Below are positions 11,085 through 21,480 of a DNA stretch of 64,000 nucleotides, in pieces. The DNA is taken from positions 30,825,921 to 30,889,920 of the forward strand of contig JAVGWX010000025.1 in assembly GCA_036924085.1 (NCBI GenBank), in the 5' to 3' direction. The notes beneath the pieces are model-generated. The model worked only from the letters and a program-made list of their open reading frames with translations. It was not told the DNA's origin and did not search any database. Source of the stretch: Ariolimax columbianus (taxonomy: Eukaryota; Mollusca; Gastropoda; Stylommatophora; Arionidae). Each line of letters begins with the position of its first letter. Positions within the stretch are counted from its first letter, which is position 1. The position numbers and the translations under genes were made by a program.

Positions 11085-11430
11085 CTTGGTTCTTAGTTCT
11101 TAATCGACCTGTACTTCTACAGTGGCAGTTACCCCTGAGCAGGTCCCAGCTCTGATATGAACAGGATGTAGCCGGGAGAAGGGTTTCCTGCTTAGCGGGC
11201 TAGGCTCGAGCAGCTTAATACTCCACTGCGTTGGGACAAGCGCTTACGGAGGGTGGTTAACCGATGTACGAGTCCATATTATTACACTCAAACACTAGAG
11301 CAAAGTAGACCCGCAACCTGTCAAGCGCCATCTATGCTGATCTAAACAAACCACCTAACCATAGTCGGTGTTATGCCATGTCACGCAGTTAGTCGCCTCT
11401 TACGACATGCTCTCTGTTAGGCAGACGTGC
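11085..11430. repeat. Interspersed repeat X, copy 1
   Basis: An approximately 345-bp block whose reverse complement aligns with 60770-61345 over most of its length. Shared segments include GGCGACTAACTG, GCGGGTCTACTTTGCTCTAG, GGACTCGTACATCGGTTAACC, AAGCTGCTCGAGCCTAGCCC and ATATCAGAGCTGGGACCTGC. It has no coding capacity and no clear tRNA boxes. A short third piece lies at about 58470-58520. Confidence 0.8.
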
Positions 11431-11439
11431 TATTCTTGT

Positions 11440-12200
11440 CCTTGTCATACATATAGACCATGTGTGTGTTCTTTCTCCACTTTTGTTCATAATTTACCTG
11501 GACAAAATTACAGTTGGCTAACCCTCATGAAGAGTCCCTCGGTAAACTGTTGCCTGCTGATGATCAGGTCATCTTTCACCAAAATAGAGAAAACCTACAA
11601 CACTACCTGAACTATCTCCATTTCGCTTGTAACGAATATGACACGAAGATCAACACAGGCAAGATAGAAACTATGTTGATTTCACGTGAACCAAGTGCAG
11701 AGAAGTTTTCACATCAGTGGCATTGGTATCAAGCAAGTACGGGAGTTCAAATACCTATGTTCTCTGATGACGGCAGAGTGGACAGAGAGATTACACATAT
11801 AATTCAGAAGGCGAACAGTGTCCACTATCAAATTGCACCGATTTTGAAACACACTAGAGTGCTCCATTCAACTAAGAGGAGGCTGATAAATACACTATTT
11901 ATTCCTACACTGTGTTACCAATGTCAATCTTGGTCCTTACTAGTAACCCATAAGAGTAACACCGCACCTGCTGTGAGATGCGATGTGTTAGAAGTGCAGA
12001 TGGAAAGACAATCCATGGCCGAATCCACAATCCCACGCTGAGGTAGATAATGCAGACAACCCTAACAAATCAAGTGATTTGATCATTTAGTCAGACTGCA
12101 TTATGACCAGCCTGCACCAAGAGCATATCATATGTTTGTCCCTGGTCCACGAGCAAGAGGTGGACCTCGAAGACGATGGATTGAGGGAGTCTCTGACACT
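11440..12200 (+). mobile_element. RTE-like LINE fragment (RT thumb to C-terminus)
   Basis: The plus strand encodes LLPADDQVIFHQNRENLQHYL (the ADD catalytic loop is present), then KTHIIQKANSVHYQI-like thumb sequence, then LINTLFIPTLCYQCQSW, which matches FMPTLCYQCQTW in the minus-strand copy at 20.3 kb. A basic GGPRRRW motif near 12165 marks the C-terminus. It is 5'-truncated and has frameshifts after about 12030. Confidence 0.75.
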
Positions 12201-12239
12201 CTCAAGAAATGACAACGACAGCGCAAGACTCTCACTTGA

Positions 12240-12650
12240 CGATAACAAGAAATCTAGGCATCCCGCCTCTCTGTGACGCCTTACAGCAAGAACAGTGGCG
12301 CACAAGAAGAAGACAAAGTGACAAACAACGATGTCCTGGGTGGTTGTGCGGGATTGGTCACGTGTCCAGAATGGAGGACTTGCAAATAGTAAAGGATATC
12401 TTATACGGGGAGTTGTCCACGGGAAACCGTAACAAAGGTAGACCCTACCGCCGGTGCAAAGATGTTTACAGGTACGACTTGAAAGCGTTGGAAATAAACA
12501 CCTGTAACTGGGAGGAATTTGCGAAAGACAGACTTGACAGGAGAAGGCTTTGTGTGCTGGCCTTCAGGCAGGAAAAAACAAGATACGTCAAGATGCAGAC
12601 ACCAAACCTGTGCGGCGAAAACAAGACCAACTGACAAAGTTCTCTTTCTA
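12240..12650 (+). mobile_element. LINE C-terminal fragment
   Basis: The 141-codon frame 12209-12634 contains GHVSRMEDLQIVKDILYGEL, NKGRPYRRCKDVYRYDLKAL and a following NTCNWEEFAKDRLDRRR. This is a recurrent C-terminal pattern of many RTE-like LINEs, related to the piece at 53.16-53.45 kb. No catalytic domain remains. Confidence 0.75.
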
Positions 12651-12985
12651 GCGTGCAGTGCATTGTCTCTCGAGACTGACAGGATGCCAATCCATCAAGT
12701 TGATCGTGAGGCCGGGCTTCTTGCCTTCTTTATCCAGAGTTGCCAACATATTTGCCACATCAAAGGGTGTCCCAGTGATTAATCAGAAATCGTTGATAGA
12801 TCGGAGATGGTTGAGTCGCCGTCTATCCATTTCAATACCAAATTCTCTCCAGTCGCACTGTATCATCTTCGATTCCAGGAAAACAGAGAATGTTTGGGCA
12901 AGATAGAGTCACCCTGTATTACCCATTTCTCTGTGGTGATTGTGTGAACTAACGAGCGACTGGTGTACCCTCTGTAACACTTTCA
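12651..12985. other. No gene seen
   Basis: About 330 bp between two LINE pieces with no recognisable coding or repeat similarity to the rest of the window. Confidence 0.4.
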
Positions 12986-12989
12986 GTAT

Positions 12990-15590
12990 ATCTATATACT
13001 TAACATCTTTATACTGGTTTGAAAGACCCTGCAGAGTCTGTATACAACCAGTTACATTTGCATCACTTTTCTCTAAAAGCTATGCGCATCCAGTTTATTC
13101 TTAAATGCATTAACTGTCCCTGTCTCCCCTGGCAATGCATTCCAAGCAGACACCGCTCTCTGACTAAAAAAATATTTCCTAATATCTAACCTGGACCTCT
13201 CTTTAGTCAGCTTGTAGCTATGCCCTCGTGTTATTGTAGGTGGCTGTATTTTAAAAAACTTGTTATAGTCTGATTTATCGATTCCTCTGATCATCTTATA
13301 AACTTGTATTAAGTCACCACGAATTCTTCTCTCTTCGAGACACTGTAGGCCGGTTTTTCTGAGTCGTTCCTCCCAACTGTAATTCTGGAATCCCACTATC
13401 AGCTTTGTCGCTCTTTTTTGTATTCTTTCTAGCATGTTTATGTCCCCTCTATGATAAGGACTCCACACCTGTACACAGTACTCCAATCTAGGTCTAACTA
13501 AAGCTTTATACAGTTTGACGATCACTTCCTTGCTCCTATGTTTAATATTTCTTTTCATCATACCTAACATTGCATTTACCTTTTTCACTGCTATCTTAAC
13601 TTGCTCACTCACCTTTCCTGTATGATCTATTATAACCCCTAGGTCCCTTTCCTTATCTATCTTTCTAATATTGTTTTCTCCCATTCTGTAATTATGTTCC
13701 ATATTGGATCTACCCATGTGGATGACTGTACATTTATCTACATTTAACTCCATTTGCCAGCTTACTGACCATTCTCGAATTTTATCTAAATCCGACATCA
13801 ATATATCCACTTCCGCTTTAGATGAGACACTACTGCATAGTTTTGTGTCATCAGCAAATTTTGCAATCATGGATCTCATATCAATGTCCAAATCATTTAT
13901 ATATATCAAGAACAAAATTGGTCCCAAAACCGAGCCCTGTGGCACACCACTTTTCACTTCACTCCACTCAGAGTACTCCTTATTTATGCCCACCCTCTGC
14001 CTTCTTCCCGTTAACCAATTTTCAATCCATTTGGCAACTTCCCCACCTATTCCATGTGATTTTAACTTTCGAAATAATCTTTGATGAGGTAATCTATCAA
14101 AGGCCTTTGCAAAGTCTAGATAAATAACATCCACTGGCTCCCCTTATCTATGATTTTAGTAACCTCCTCCATGAATTCTAATAGATTTGTTAAGCATGAT
14201 CTCCCGCTAGTAAACCCATGCTGACTATTTCTAATTAGATTAAATTTGTCTAAATGCATTACAATGTTTTCTTTGATTATTGACTCTAACAATTTACAGA
14301 CTATGCTCGTTAAACTCACCGGTCTATAATTTGCTGGATCTGATTTTTTGAATAAGGGGATCACTCCTGCATCTTTCCAATCAAGGGGAACAATCCCTTT
14401 TGTAAGTGATTGAGAACATAATATAGCCAATGGTTTTGCTAGTTGGTCTCTAATTTCATACAGCAATTTTGGGTGAATACCATCTTGACCTGGACATTTA
14501 TTCACTTTCAACCCCTCCAATTTTTTAAAAACCATTTCCTCTGTAATACAGATTGATCTTAATCCCGCTGTATCCATGTCTCTTTGAAAAATATCTATAG
14601 GCTCTGGGATCTCGGAGCAATCCTCCTTTGTGAAGACTGTGCCAAAGTACTGATTGAGCAGATTAGCTGCCTCCCTATTCTCACTTATTATTTTCCCTGT
14701 ACTGTCTATGAGAGGGCCTACTTTGTCTTTCGTTCTTTGTTTATTCCTAACATAAGAGAAGAAGCTTTTACTGTCAGTCTTGATCCTCTGAGCAAGTTTT
14801 TTTTCAAAGTCTATTTTTGCTGTTTTATTCGCTTTCTGAGATATGTTCTGCTTGTCCAAATATTTTAAATATGTTTCTTTTGATTTACCTGCCTCTATAT
14901 ATTTTTTCCATGCTTTATTTTTTGTTCTTCTACATTTCACTACAAATCTAGTTATCCACTTTTTACGCTTGAGGTTTACCTCCCTACATGGAACACATTC
15001 CTCTTTTAGCGTTTCTAGAACTGTTTTAAAACTTTCCCACTCCTGTTCAACATCTGTTCCTACAACAATATCTTTCTAGATTATGTGGTTCGCTGCCTCT
15101 TTCATCCTCTTAACATCTGCCTTAGAGTAGTCGTATGTTCGCGTGTTTATGTTTACTTCTTTCCCTGCAATAAGATCCCAACGAATGATTTGATAGTCAC
15201 TTGAGCCAAACAATTTCCCAACGGTAACGTTTTCAATCATATTTTCCTCTGTGGTAAAAACTAGGTCGAGTATGTTTTTGCCTCTGGTGGCTGCTTCTAC
15301 ATGTTGAATTACAAAATGGTCAGTTATGCACTTAACAAAAGGTTTTGACTCTACAAGTGCTTCTGCCATATCCCATTTTTTTTTACCCGGAGTAGACTTC
15401 TTGCATTTCTAGAACTTTCAATACAAATAGGGGTTCGATTGAGTCTAACGTAGTTTTGTATTTTTTGATTGTCATCACCATCGGCGTGCGATACTCTCGC
15501 GCTATTTTGATCTAACGGCAGCACGTGGCTATAACGCTGTCTGTGTCAAATATAAGACCACTCTAAAGCGGGTAGCAATTTGACGGTTGG
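12990..15590 (-). mobile_element. CR1-type LINE, best copy, 5'-truncated
   Basis: The minus strand carries, in order, the C-terminal end of an AP-endonuclease domain (15369-15076, with ILDLVFTTEENMIENV and LFGSSDYQIIRW), a linker and RT fingers (14940-14116, with KVNKCPGQDGIHPKLL, NYRPVSLTSIVCKLLE and NSQHGFTSGRSC), and the RT palm and thumb (14134-13073). The last holds VIYLDFAKAFDRLPH with a catalytic Asp, GVPQGSVLGPILFLIYIND, the FADD loop at residues 93-96, and the C-terminal ECRVQVWSPYHRGDI-like region. There is no RNase H domain, which fits CR1/L2/Rex-type LINEs. A frameshift near 14125-14145 separates fingers from palm, and the endonuclease start is missing, so it cannot move by itself. 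The 3' end shares the CTTAAC..CTTTATACTGG motif with other copies. This is the youngest-looking CR1 copy here. Confidence 0.9.
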
Positions 15591-15596
15591 AGAGCA

Positions 15597-16140
15597 TTTA
15601 ACTTAACTTAACGTCTTTATACTAGTTTAGAAGATTCTGCATGCAACCAGTTTTATTTACTTCACCTTGCTCTAAAAGCTATGCGCATCCAATATATTCT
15701 TAAATGCGTTAACTATACCTACATCCACTATCTCCCGTGGCAATGCATTCCAAGCCATCACTACTCTCTGACTAAGAATATGTTTCCTAATATCTAATCT
15801 GGACCTCTCTTTAGTTAGTTTGTAGCTATGTCCTCTTGTTCTTGTGGGTGAGTGTATTTAAAAATAACTTATAGCCTAATTTATCTATTCCTCTTATAAT
15901 CCTGTATTAATTCACCACGAATTCTTTTCTCTTCCAGACACCGTAGGCCGGTTTTTTCTGAGTCTTTCCTCATAACTGTAATTCAGGAATCCCACTATCA
16001 GCTTTGTCGCGCGTCATTGTATCATTTCCAGCATGTTTATATCCCCTCTATGATAAGGACTCCGCACCTGTGCACAGTACTCCAATCTAGGTCTAACTAA
16101 TGCTTTATACAGTTTGAGTATCACTTCCTTGCTCCTATAT
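15597..16140 (-). mobile_element. CR1-type LINE, second 3' fragment
   Basis: Repeats the 3' end and C-terminal RT coding of the copy just upstream (KALVRPRLEYCAQVRSPYHRGD on the minus strand). The 3' terminus shows two TTAAC units (TTAACTTAACG). 5'-truncated and divergent. Confidence 0.85.
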
Positions 16141-16650
16141 GTGGTAGAGTTTATGGATGGCAAGAACGTGTCACTGACATCGAGGTTCTCTCGAGGGCTA
16201 ACATGCCCAGCATCCATGCACTGCTAGAAAAAGCACGACTAGGATGGGCCGGACACCTCGTCCATATGTCAGACGAGCAGCTACCAAAGAAGCTTCTCTA
16301 CGGTGAGCTGAGAGAGGGATGGCGCGAAAGAGGGCGCCCAAAGAAACGTTTTAAAGACGGTCTGAAGGACTCACTGAAAAGTTGCCAGATAGACATCGAC
16401 ACCTGGGAATGTGTTGCGCAAAACAGATCTAACTGGAGAAGCGTAGTCAAATCGGGTGTAGCTGCCGGTGAAGACGACCGTGTTGTGAAAGCCCAGAGCA
16501 GACGCGAGACCCGGAAATCCCGAACAGCGGTAACACCATCCCCTTCTACAAACCTCGTGTGCCCGATATGTAGCAGATGTTTTCGTGCCCGCATTGGCCT
16601 GTTCAGCTACATGCGCACCCACACACAACAGGGAAATCTGTGACAAGGAT
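16141..16650 (+). mobile_element. LINE C-terminal fragment with a C2H2-like finger
   Basis: The 146-codon frame 16203-16643 reads KARLGWAGHLVHMSDEQLPK, LLYGELREGWRERGRPKKRF and DIDTWECVAQNRSNWRSVVK. It ends with CPICSRCFRARIGLF and then a His-containing SYMRTH. This is the C-terminus of a LINE family that carries a terminal CxxC...H-type finger. There is no RT domain. It begins where the CR1 fragment stops. Confidence 0.8.
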
Positions 16651-17811
16651 GATGTCGGCGGTCCTCATCGACAACGATGGAGAGCTATTATGGATGTGTC
16701 AAGGCTGATATGTGTCTATTGTCTCTGGAGTGACTTCTCAATGAAGCTATTGTCATGGTAAAAGCGATTGGTCACGACAAGGATATAATAGGGAAATATC
16801 GAATAGGGAAAAGTAATTGAAAGCGACATCGATTTGTAGAGGTTTGCACCAACAGAGACGGGAGTCCTGGCTAGACATCGTGGGTCTTACAGATCAGCTG
16901 TTGCGAAATCGACGTTCTGCAAATGACAAGCTACATGATGATGATGAAGATTGCACTAGACAACTTGGCTGCAGTTTCAGAAAAATATAAATATATATTT
17001 TTTAACACGGACATACCTTTGAGTAATTTCGAATTTGGTTCCAGATCACCGCATTAAAGCAAATATCGCCCTAATACGAGACAAACTAGAAACACGTGAT
17101 TACACAATCTTTACTAACCCTTCACACTAAAAAACTCAGTGTAATACATCAATGAATGAATTTACAATCCACAAATTGTAAGAGTTTTATGTCAGATGTG
17201 GGTTGAGCAGGACAGAGTAGGAGTGTGTTCAATCATCAAGCTACAAAAACCAAGAACTATCCATACCTTCATTGAAAGAGACTGAGCACCTATGGATCTG
17301 TCCTTGAACAGTGATGTTGATTCTGTATAACATAACAAACTGTGGTACTCCATATCAAAAAAAGTTATCAACCAATACCATTCCACTTCACAGAAGAGGA
17401 CAGGTCATCACAAAGTCCTCCTGCCTTGAGTTATCTGCTCCAGTTATCACAATGACTTCTCTCGAGTCTTTTCTCTGTACACATTTTTACTCTTCTTCAA
17501 TTTCTCTTGCCAGGACAATTCCAAAACAGAGACTGTCTTGTAATGCTATCACCAGGTTTTCTTAAATATTTGTCTTATCTCCCCCCCCCCCCCCCCCCCC
17601 TGTTGCACTGTTGTTTGTTTGGTTCTTACAAGCAGAACTACGTTTAACGTTTTGTCACATACCAGGCAGTGTTAACCTTTATATACTACACAATCACCAA
17701 TATGTGGAAGTCTGTGCCTGCTGCATGTTTTTCAAGTGTCAAAGTCAGACAAAAGGGTATAATTAACATTACAGTTAGAGATTGTTATATTTGTATTGGA
17801 CTTTGTTTCTC
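16651..17811. repeat. Gene-poor stretch with a 20-nt poly-C tract
   Basis: No coding similarity is seen. A run of cytosines at 17581-17600 is the only striking feature. Short frames at 17192-17565 show no domain. Confidence 0.6.
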
Positions 17812-18100
17812 TTCTTATTCTTCTGTGTGCATCCTTAAGAAGATGTGCCATAGTTTGCAGGGAGGATGCGATATATGCGTCTTCTAACCGGATGCATTTT
17901 GTTTCGGCATGATATTTTTGACATAGGGCTATAAATCTCTCCTCAAGCTCCAATCCCTTAGTCAGGCTGCATGGATGCATTCTATTGTCAGTGCCAACAC
18001 TTGGCAGCAGAATAGGGTCTTGGCCAGCTATGGTTGCTGACCATGATGGTAACAGTCAGCTATGAGTCGCTGGTTGCTGTTAGCTCATCATTGCTGTGTC
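17812..18100 (-). mobile_element. Highly diverged S2-related SINE remnant
   Basis: Keeps the order of the reverse S2 copies: a TTCTTATTCTTC tail, CCATAGTTTGCAGGGAGGAT, CCCTTAGTCAGGCTGCATGG, GGGTCTTGGCCAGCTATGG and GTCAGCTATGAGTCGCTGG. Divergence is large, which indicates an old copy or a sister subfamily. Confidence 0.65.
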
Positions 18101-18275
18101 TTTAATTTCCTTCATTTTGTTTGATTTTTTAAAATAGGTCCTTAATGCAACGAAAGCAACATTTACCTTTTGTATTCATCTTTTGATATCTTTGTGTGTA
18201 CATCCTATCTTGTCTAAATTGTTACCATAATATATTCATGATTTCACATTTTGACAGAGTGTCTCACACTGCAAT

Positions 18276-18634
18276 CTTCTTCGTCTGCGTTCGTTCTCAA
18301 TCTCCCGCTACCAAACCCTGAAAGGGCTTAAGTAGCAGAATGTAGTCCAGAGAACGGAATGCGTTGTGGCGTAGTTTACAGCTTGACTGCAATATTTGCA
18401 CCTTTCGGTTCAACACATCCGACTTCAGCAAGCATTTTTTTAATACCGGGTTAGCATTCCCTCTTCGATCCCTTCTCCTTAGCCAGTCTGCCCTGCTGCA
18501 GCCTGTTATCCAGAATCACTGCTTGGAGGTGTAGAAGGGTCTTGGCAGCTATGGTTCGCTGGCCCTGACGCTAGCAGTCAGCTATGGGTCACTGACCACT
18601 GCAGCTCATGCGCTGCTCAGCATCTTGATCCCGT
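18276..18634 (-). mobile_element. S2 SINE copy 6
   Basis: Nearly full-length reverse S2 copy. No convincing target-site duplication could be read on its flanks. It abuts a piggyBac N-terminal remnant. Confidence 0.88.
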
Positions 18635-18639
18635 TCCAC

Positions 18640-19235
18640 TCATTGATAAGCTAGACTTTGATTATGATGATAACCAATCAGATATTGAAATAGATAGGGA
18701 TAACGATGAGCTAGATTTATGCCAGAGCAATGGCATCGTGGATGTTCAGGACAGTTGACAATGATTGTAGGCCTAGTGACACTAGTGTAAACATGGGGAC
18801 GGCATGGGATAGTGGTTAAGTGACACAGCTCACAATCCGAAGGTGACGGGTTCGATCTCCATCACAGCACCGGCCGTTACCCCAGGGAAGCAAACCCTTA
18901 CAAAATGCAGGAAGAAGCAGATCCTTACATAAAATGCATGCTGAAGTCTGATGCACTGTGCCAACAGGCACAAAATAAAAACCACAGTGCAATGCACAGT
19001 GCCTTGAGGAAAAGATAAATAAGGCGATTGAAAAAAACAAACAAACAAAACTAGTGCAAACGACGCAGGTGCTGTATATTTGGTGTGTACTGCTCACGAT
19101 GGGTGGAGCTTTTGTTGTAGCAATGCAGGTGCACATGTACAGGAATTTCATGAAAATTATGGGCCATCAAATAATTATTTAAGTCTAGATGATGAACCAG
19201 TTTGTGTGGATTATTTCTATCAATTTATTATGTGC
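18640..19235 (+). pseudogene. piggyBac transposase N-terminal remnant
   Basis: The plus strand reads an acidic stretch (LIDKLDFDYDDNQSDIEIDR, then more D/E) at about 18645-18760. After an inserted SINE it reads FHENYGPSNNYLSLDDEP and VCVDYFYQFI at about 19145-19225, which resembles the N-terminal 'PG....PLD.FELFF' region of piggyBac transposases. There are no catalytic residues. It may be a second copy of the element at 1.3-3.1 kb. Confidence 0.5.
18793..19049 (+). mobile_element. S1 SINE (tRNA-derived) copy
   Basis: Starts GGGGACGGCATGGGATAGTG with a degenerate A box, then B box GGTTCGATCTCC. It ends in an A-rich CAAACAAACAAAA tail. Flanked by ACTAGTGTAAAC (18781-18792) and ACTAGTGCAAAC (19050-19061), a 12-bp duplication with one mismatch. 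Confidence 0.9.
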
Positions 19236-19814
19236 TAGAAAAAAACCCAAAGAGACCAGCAAAACGTGTGACTAACTAGTCAAGACTGAGACCAAACGAG
19301 GTCAACATGACTGTTCACACAAATAAAAAGAGCAACAAACCAGTCCAAACCAACAAACAGTGCCTTGCTTGTAATGTTGCATTATGTTCTTCCTGTGTTT
19401 TGACCTGTACTATGCTTTTAGTTGCAGGTCAAAATTGATTTGTACACATTTTCTGTAAAGTAGGTCATATGCATTCACCAAATGGGTCACAATGATCTAC
19501 TTCTTGCACACTAGCAGGACATTTTAGACACTCCTCATACACAACACTCAAAATTTATACCAATATCATAAATCAAAAAAGCTACAGATAAAATATGACA
19601 AACACCCATTTCTCATTGTTTTTATTGATTTAATTCAGGATCCTAATACCTATGGGATTGTAAAGGATAGCAAATGTAAACAAAAGATGCACCAAAAACC
19701 TAACATGCAAGGCTCACTTCCTGTATGTGTTATTTAAATGAGTTATTAGAATATTATTGGTTGCAAATGTTATAGCATAGCACACAGATTAGGCTATTTC
19801 CTTCACGTTTTATT
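19236..19814. other. No gene seen
   Basis: AT-rich sequence without recognisable coding or repeat content. Confidence 0.4.
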
Positions 19815-19965
19815 TTATGTGTAGAATTTTGTGTATCACAATTGTACAGCTTCTCTCCTGTGTTCGTTCAGGCTTTGAGTGTACCCAATTGATGCATCAC
19901 AAAGATCACACATGTAAGACTTCTCTTTCGTATGTCTTCATTTATGTTCATTTAGACTATCAATC
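19815..19965 (-). pseudogene. Decayed C2H2 zinc-finger fragment
   Basis: The minus strand reads TKEKSYMCDLCDASIGYTQS followed by LNEHR, the same CD.CDAS....LK.H framework as the fingers at 23.9-25.5 kb. A degenerate second finger start (REKLYNCD) follows after frame breaks. It is a remnant of a paralogous finger array or of an extension of the main gene. Confidence 0.65.
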
Positions 19966-20296
19966 AATCAAAACCCATCGCTTCTCTCTATACAAAGGTC
20001 ATTGACCATATCTTCTCAGCTTACACAGTTCTGGGCTGATTTTTCTGTCTCTCAGCTGGTGTAACCATTTAATCAAAGTTCTCTATAACATTCTCTTCAT
20101 GTAATTTCAGGTCTACCTTTCTTTCTTTTTCCTAGAGGATTCCATGTGAGAGCCTGCATGGCTATGTTGAAATGAGCCTCTCTCATCATACATCCTATCC
20201 AGCCCCATTTTCTTCTCGTTCCTCATGTTTTGGCTTCATACAACAGCATTGACTTAACACTGGCATTCTATCTATCTATTGTCTGATCCGGTTTGC

Positions 20297-21480
20297 CTAT
20301 CGGCGCCAGGTGTATAAGTGACATCTGGACAGCACCTTGGCGTGTGCTTGATTTAAGGTGAATCTTTTTGTTCTGGTACCGCTGTGTTTAAGTGATAGAG
20401 CCATCTGTGGGACCCTGCTGTGTTGCTGTCGCGATATGTGGCCAAACCACTGAATTTGCTGTTTGAAGTCTAGCACTGGCTTAGTGTCCATCTGTTTCCT
20501 GGTCTGATCGTTTCTAATTCTGTCCCATCTTGTCACTTTTAGCATTCGCCTCAGGCATTTCTTTTCTGTTGTTTCTATTTTTCTCTTATCTGTTGATGTC
20601 AGTGTCCATGTTTGACACTGGTAGCATAGTGTAGGCATGAAAACTGTGTTGAACAAAGCTCTATTTGTGCCAATCTTTACGTACTTGTTCTTCAGTATTG
20701 TTGACATCTGGCTAATGATTTGGTTTTCTTAAGTGCATCTGTGATAGATTTCTGCATGCACTCTTCCATTAGATGATACTATGATTCCTAAATATTTGAA
20801 ATTCTTCACTTGCTTGAGTTGTTGCTGTTTGATGTAGATCTTAGCTGTTGTTGCTGTTTGATGTAGATCTTAGCTGTTGTTGCTGTTCTATGTAGATCTT
20901 AGCTGTTGTTGCTGTTTTATGTAGATCTTAGCTGTTGTTGCTGTTTTATGTAGATCTTAGCTGTTGTTGCTGTTTTATGTAGATCTTAGCTGTTGTTGCT
21001 GTTTGATGTAGATCTTAGCTGTTGTTGCTGTTTTATGTAGATCTTAGCTGTTGTTGCTGTTTGATGTAGATCTTAGCTGTTGTTTCTGATCTTGCTATAG
21101 TCATTGTTTCAGCATTACTCACGTTGATTCTCATGTTGTGTCCTTCTGCAGCCAAGTTAAGGTTGTTTAAGCGTTGTTGCAGCTGTTCGTCAGTGTTTGC
21201 AATGAGTGGTTGGTCATCGGCGAAAAGGATTTTTCTACAGCTGTTGCATCGTTAGATTGGGCTTCTTTGCTGATTTGGTCCATGTAGGTGATGAACAACA
21301 GGAGAGAAAGCACATATCCCTGTCTAACCCCAGTTTTGACAAGAAACTGTTCCGATCCAACGACACTTGTTCGTACCATGCACTGACTATTTTTATACAA
21401 ACATTCACATATGCTTATCAAGTGCAGACTAACTCCATAGTTCTCCACAGCTGACATTGAATACTCACATTTTGGCATGA
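20297..21480 (-). mobile_element. RTE-like LINE fragment carrying a minisatellite
   Basis: On the minus strand, 21478-21167 encodes an RT motif B region (FLVKTGVRQGYVLSLLLFITYMD) and a degenerate SPMTNH loop in place of FADD. 20770-20297 encodes the thumb and C-terminus (FNTVFMPTLCYQCQTWTL, KCLRRMLKVTRWDRIRN, then QQIQWFGHISRQQHS). Between the two, at the thumb start, the coding sequence is expanded into 29-bp repeats. Related to the plus-strand copy at 11.44 kb. Inactive. Confidence 0.78.
20815..21090. repeat. 29-bp tandem repeat, about nine copies
   Basis: Unit TTGTTGCTGTTTGATGTAGA plus TCTTAGCTG, with variants TTTTATG and TTCTATG. It lies inside the RT thumb-coding region. The period is not a multiple of three, so the array disrupts the frame. 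Confidence 0.92.

Noticed and set aside
13073..15369. Functional autonomous CR1 element.
   Set aside because: A frameshift between fingers and palm near 14.13 kb and the absence of most of the endonuclease exclude activity.
18793..18870. tRNA gene candidates at the S1 and S3 heads.
   Set aside because: The A and B boxes are present but the acceptor stems do not pair as a mature tRNA. The heads are fused to repeat bodies with target-site duplications.
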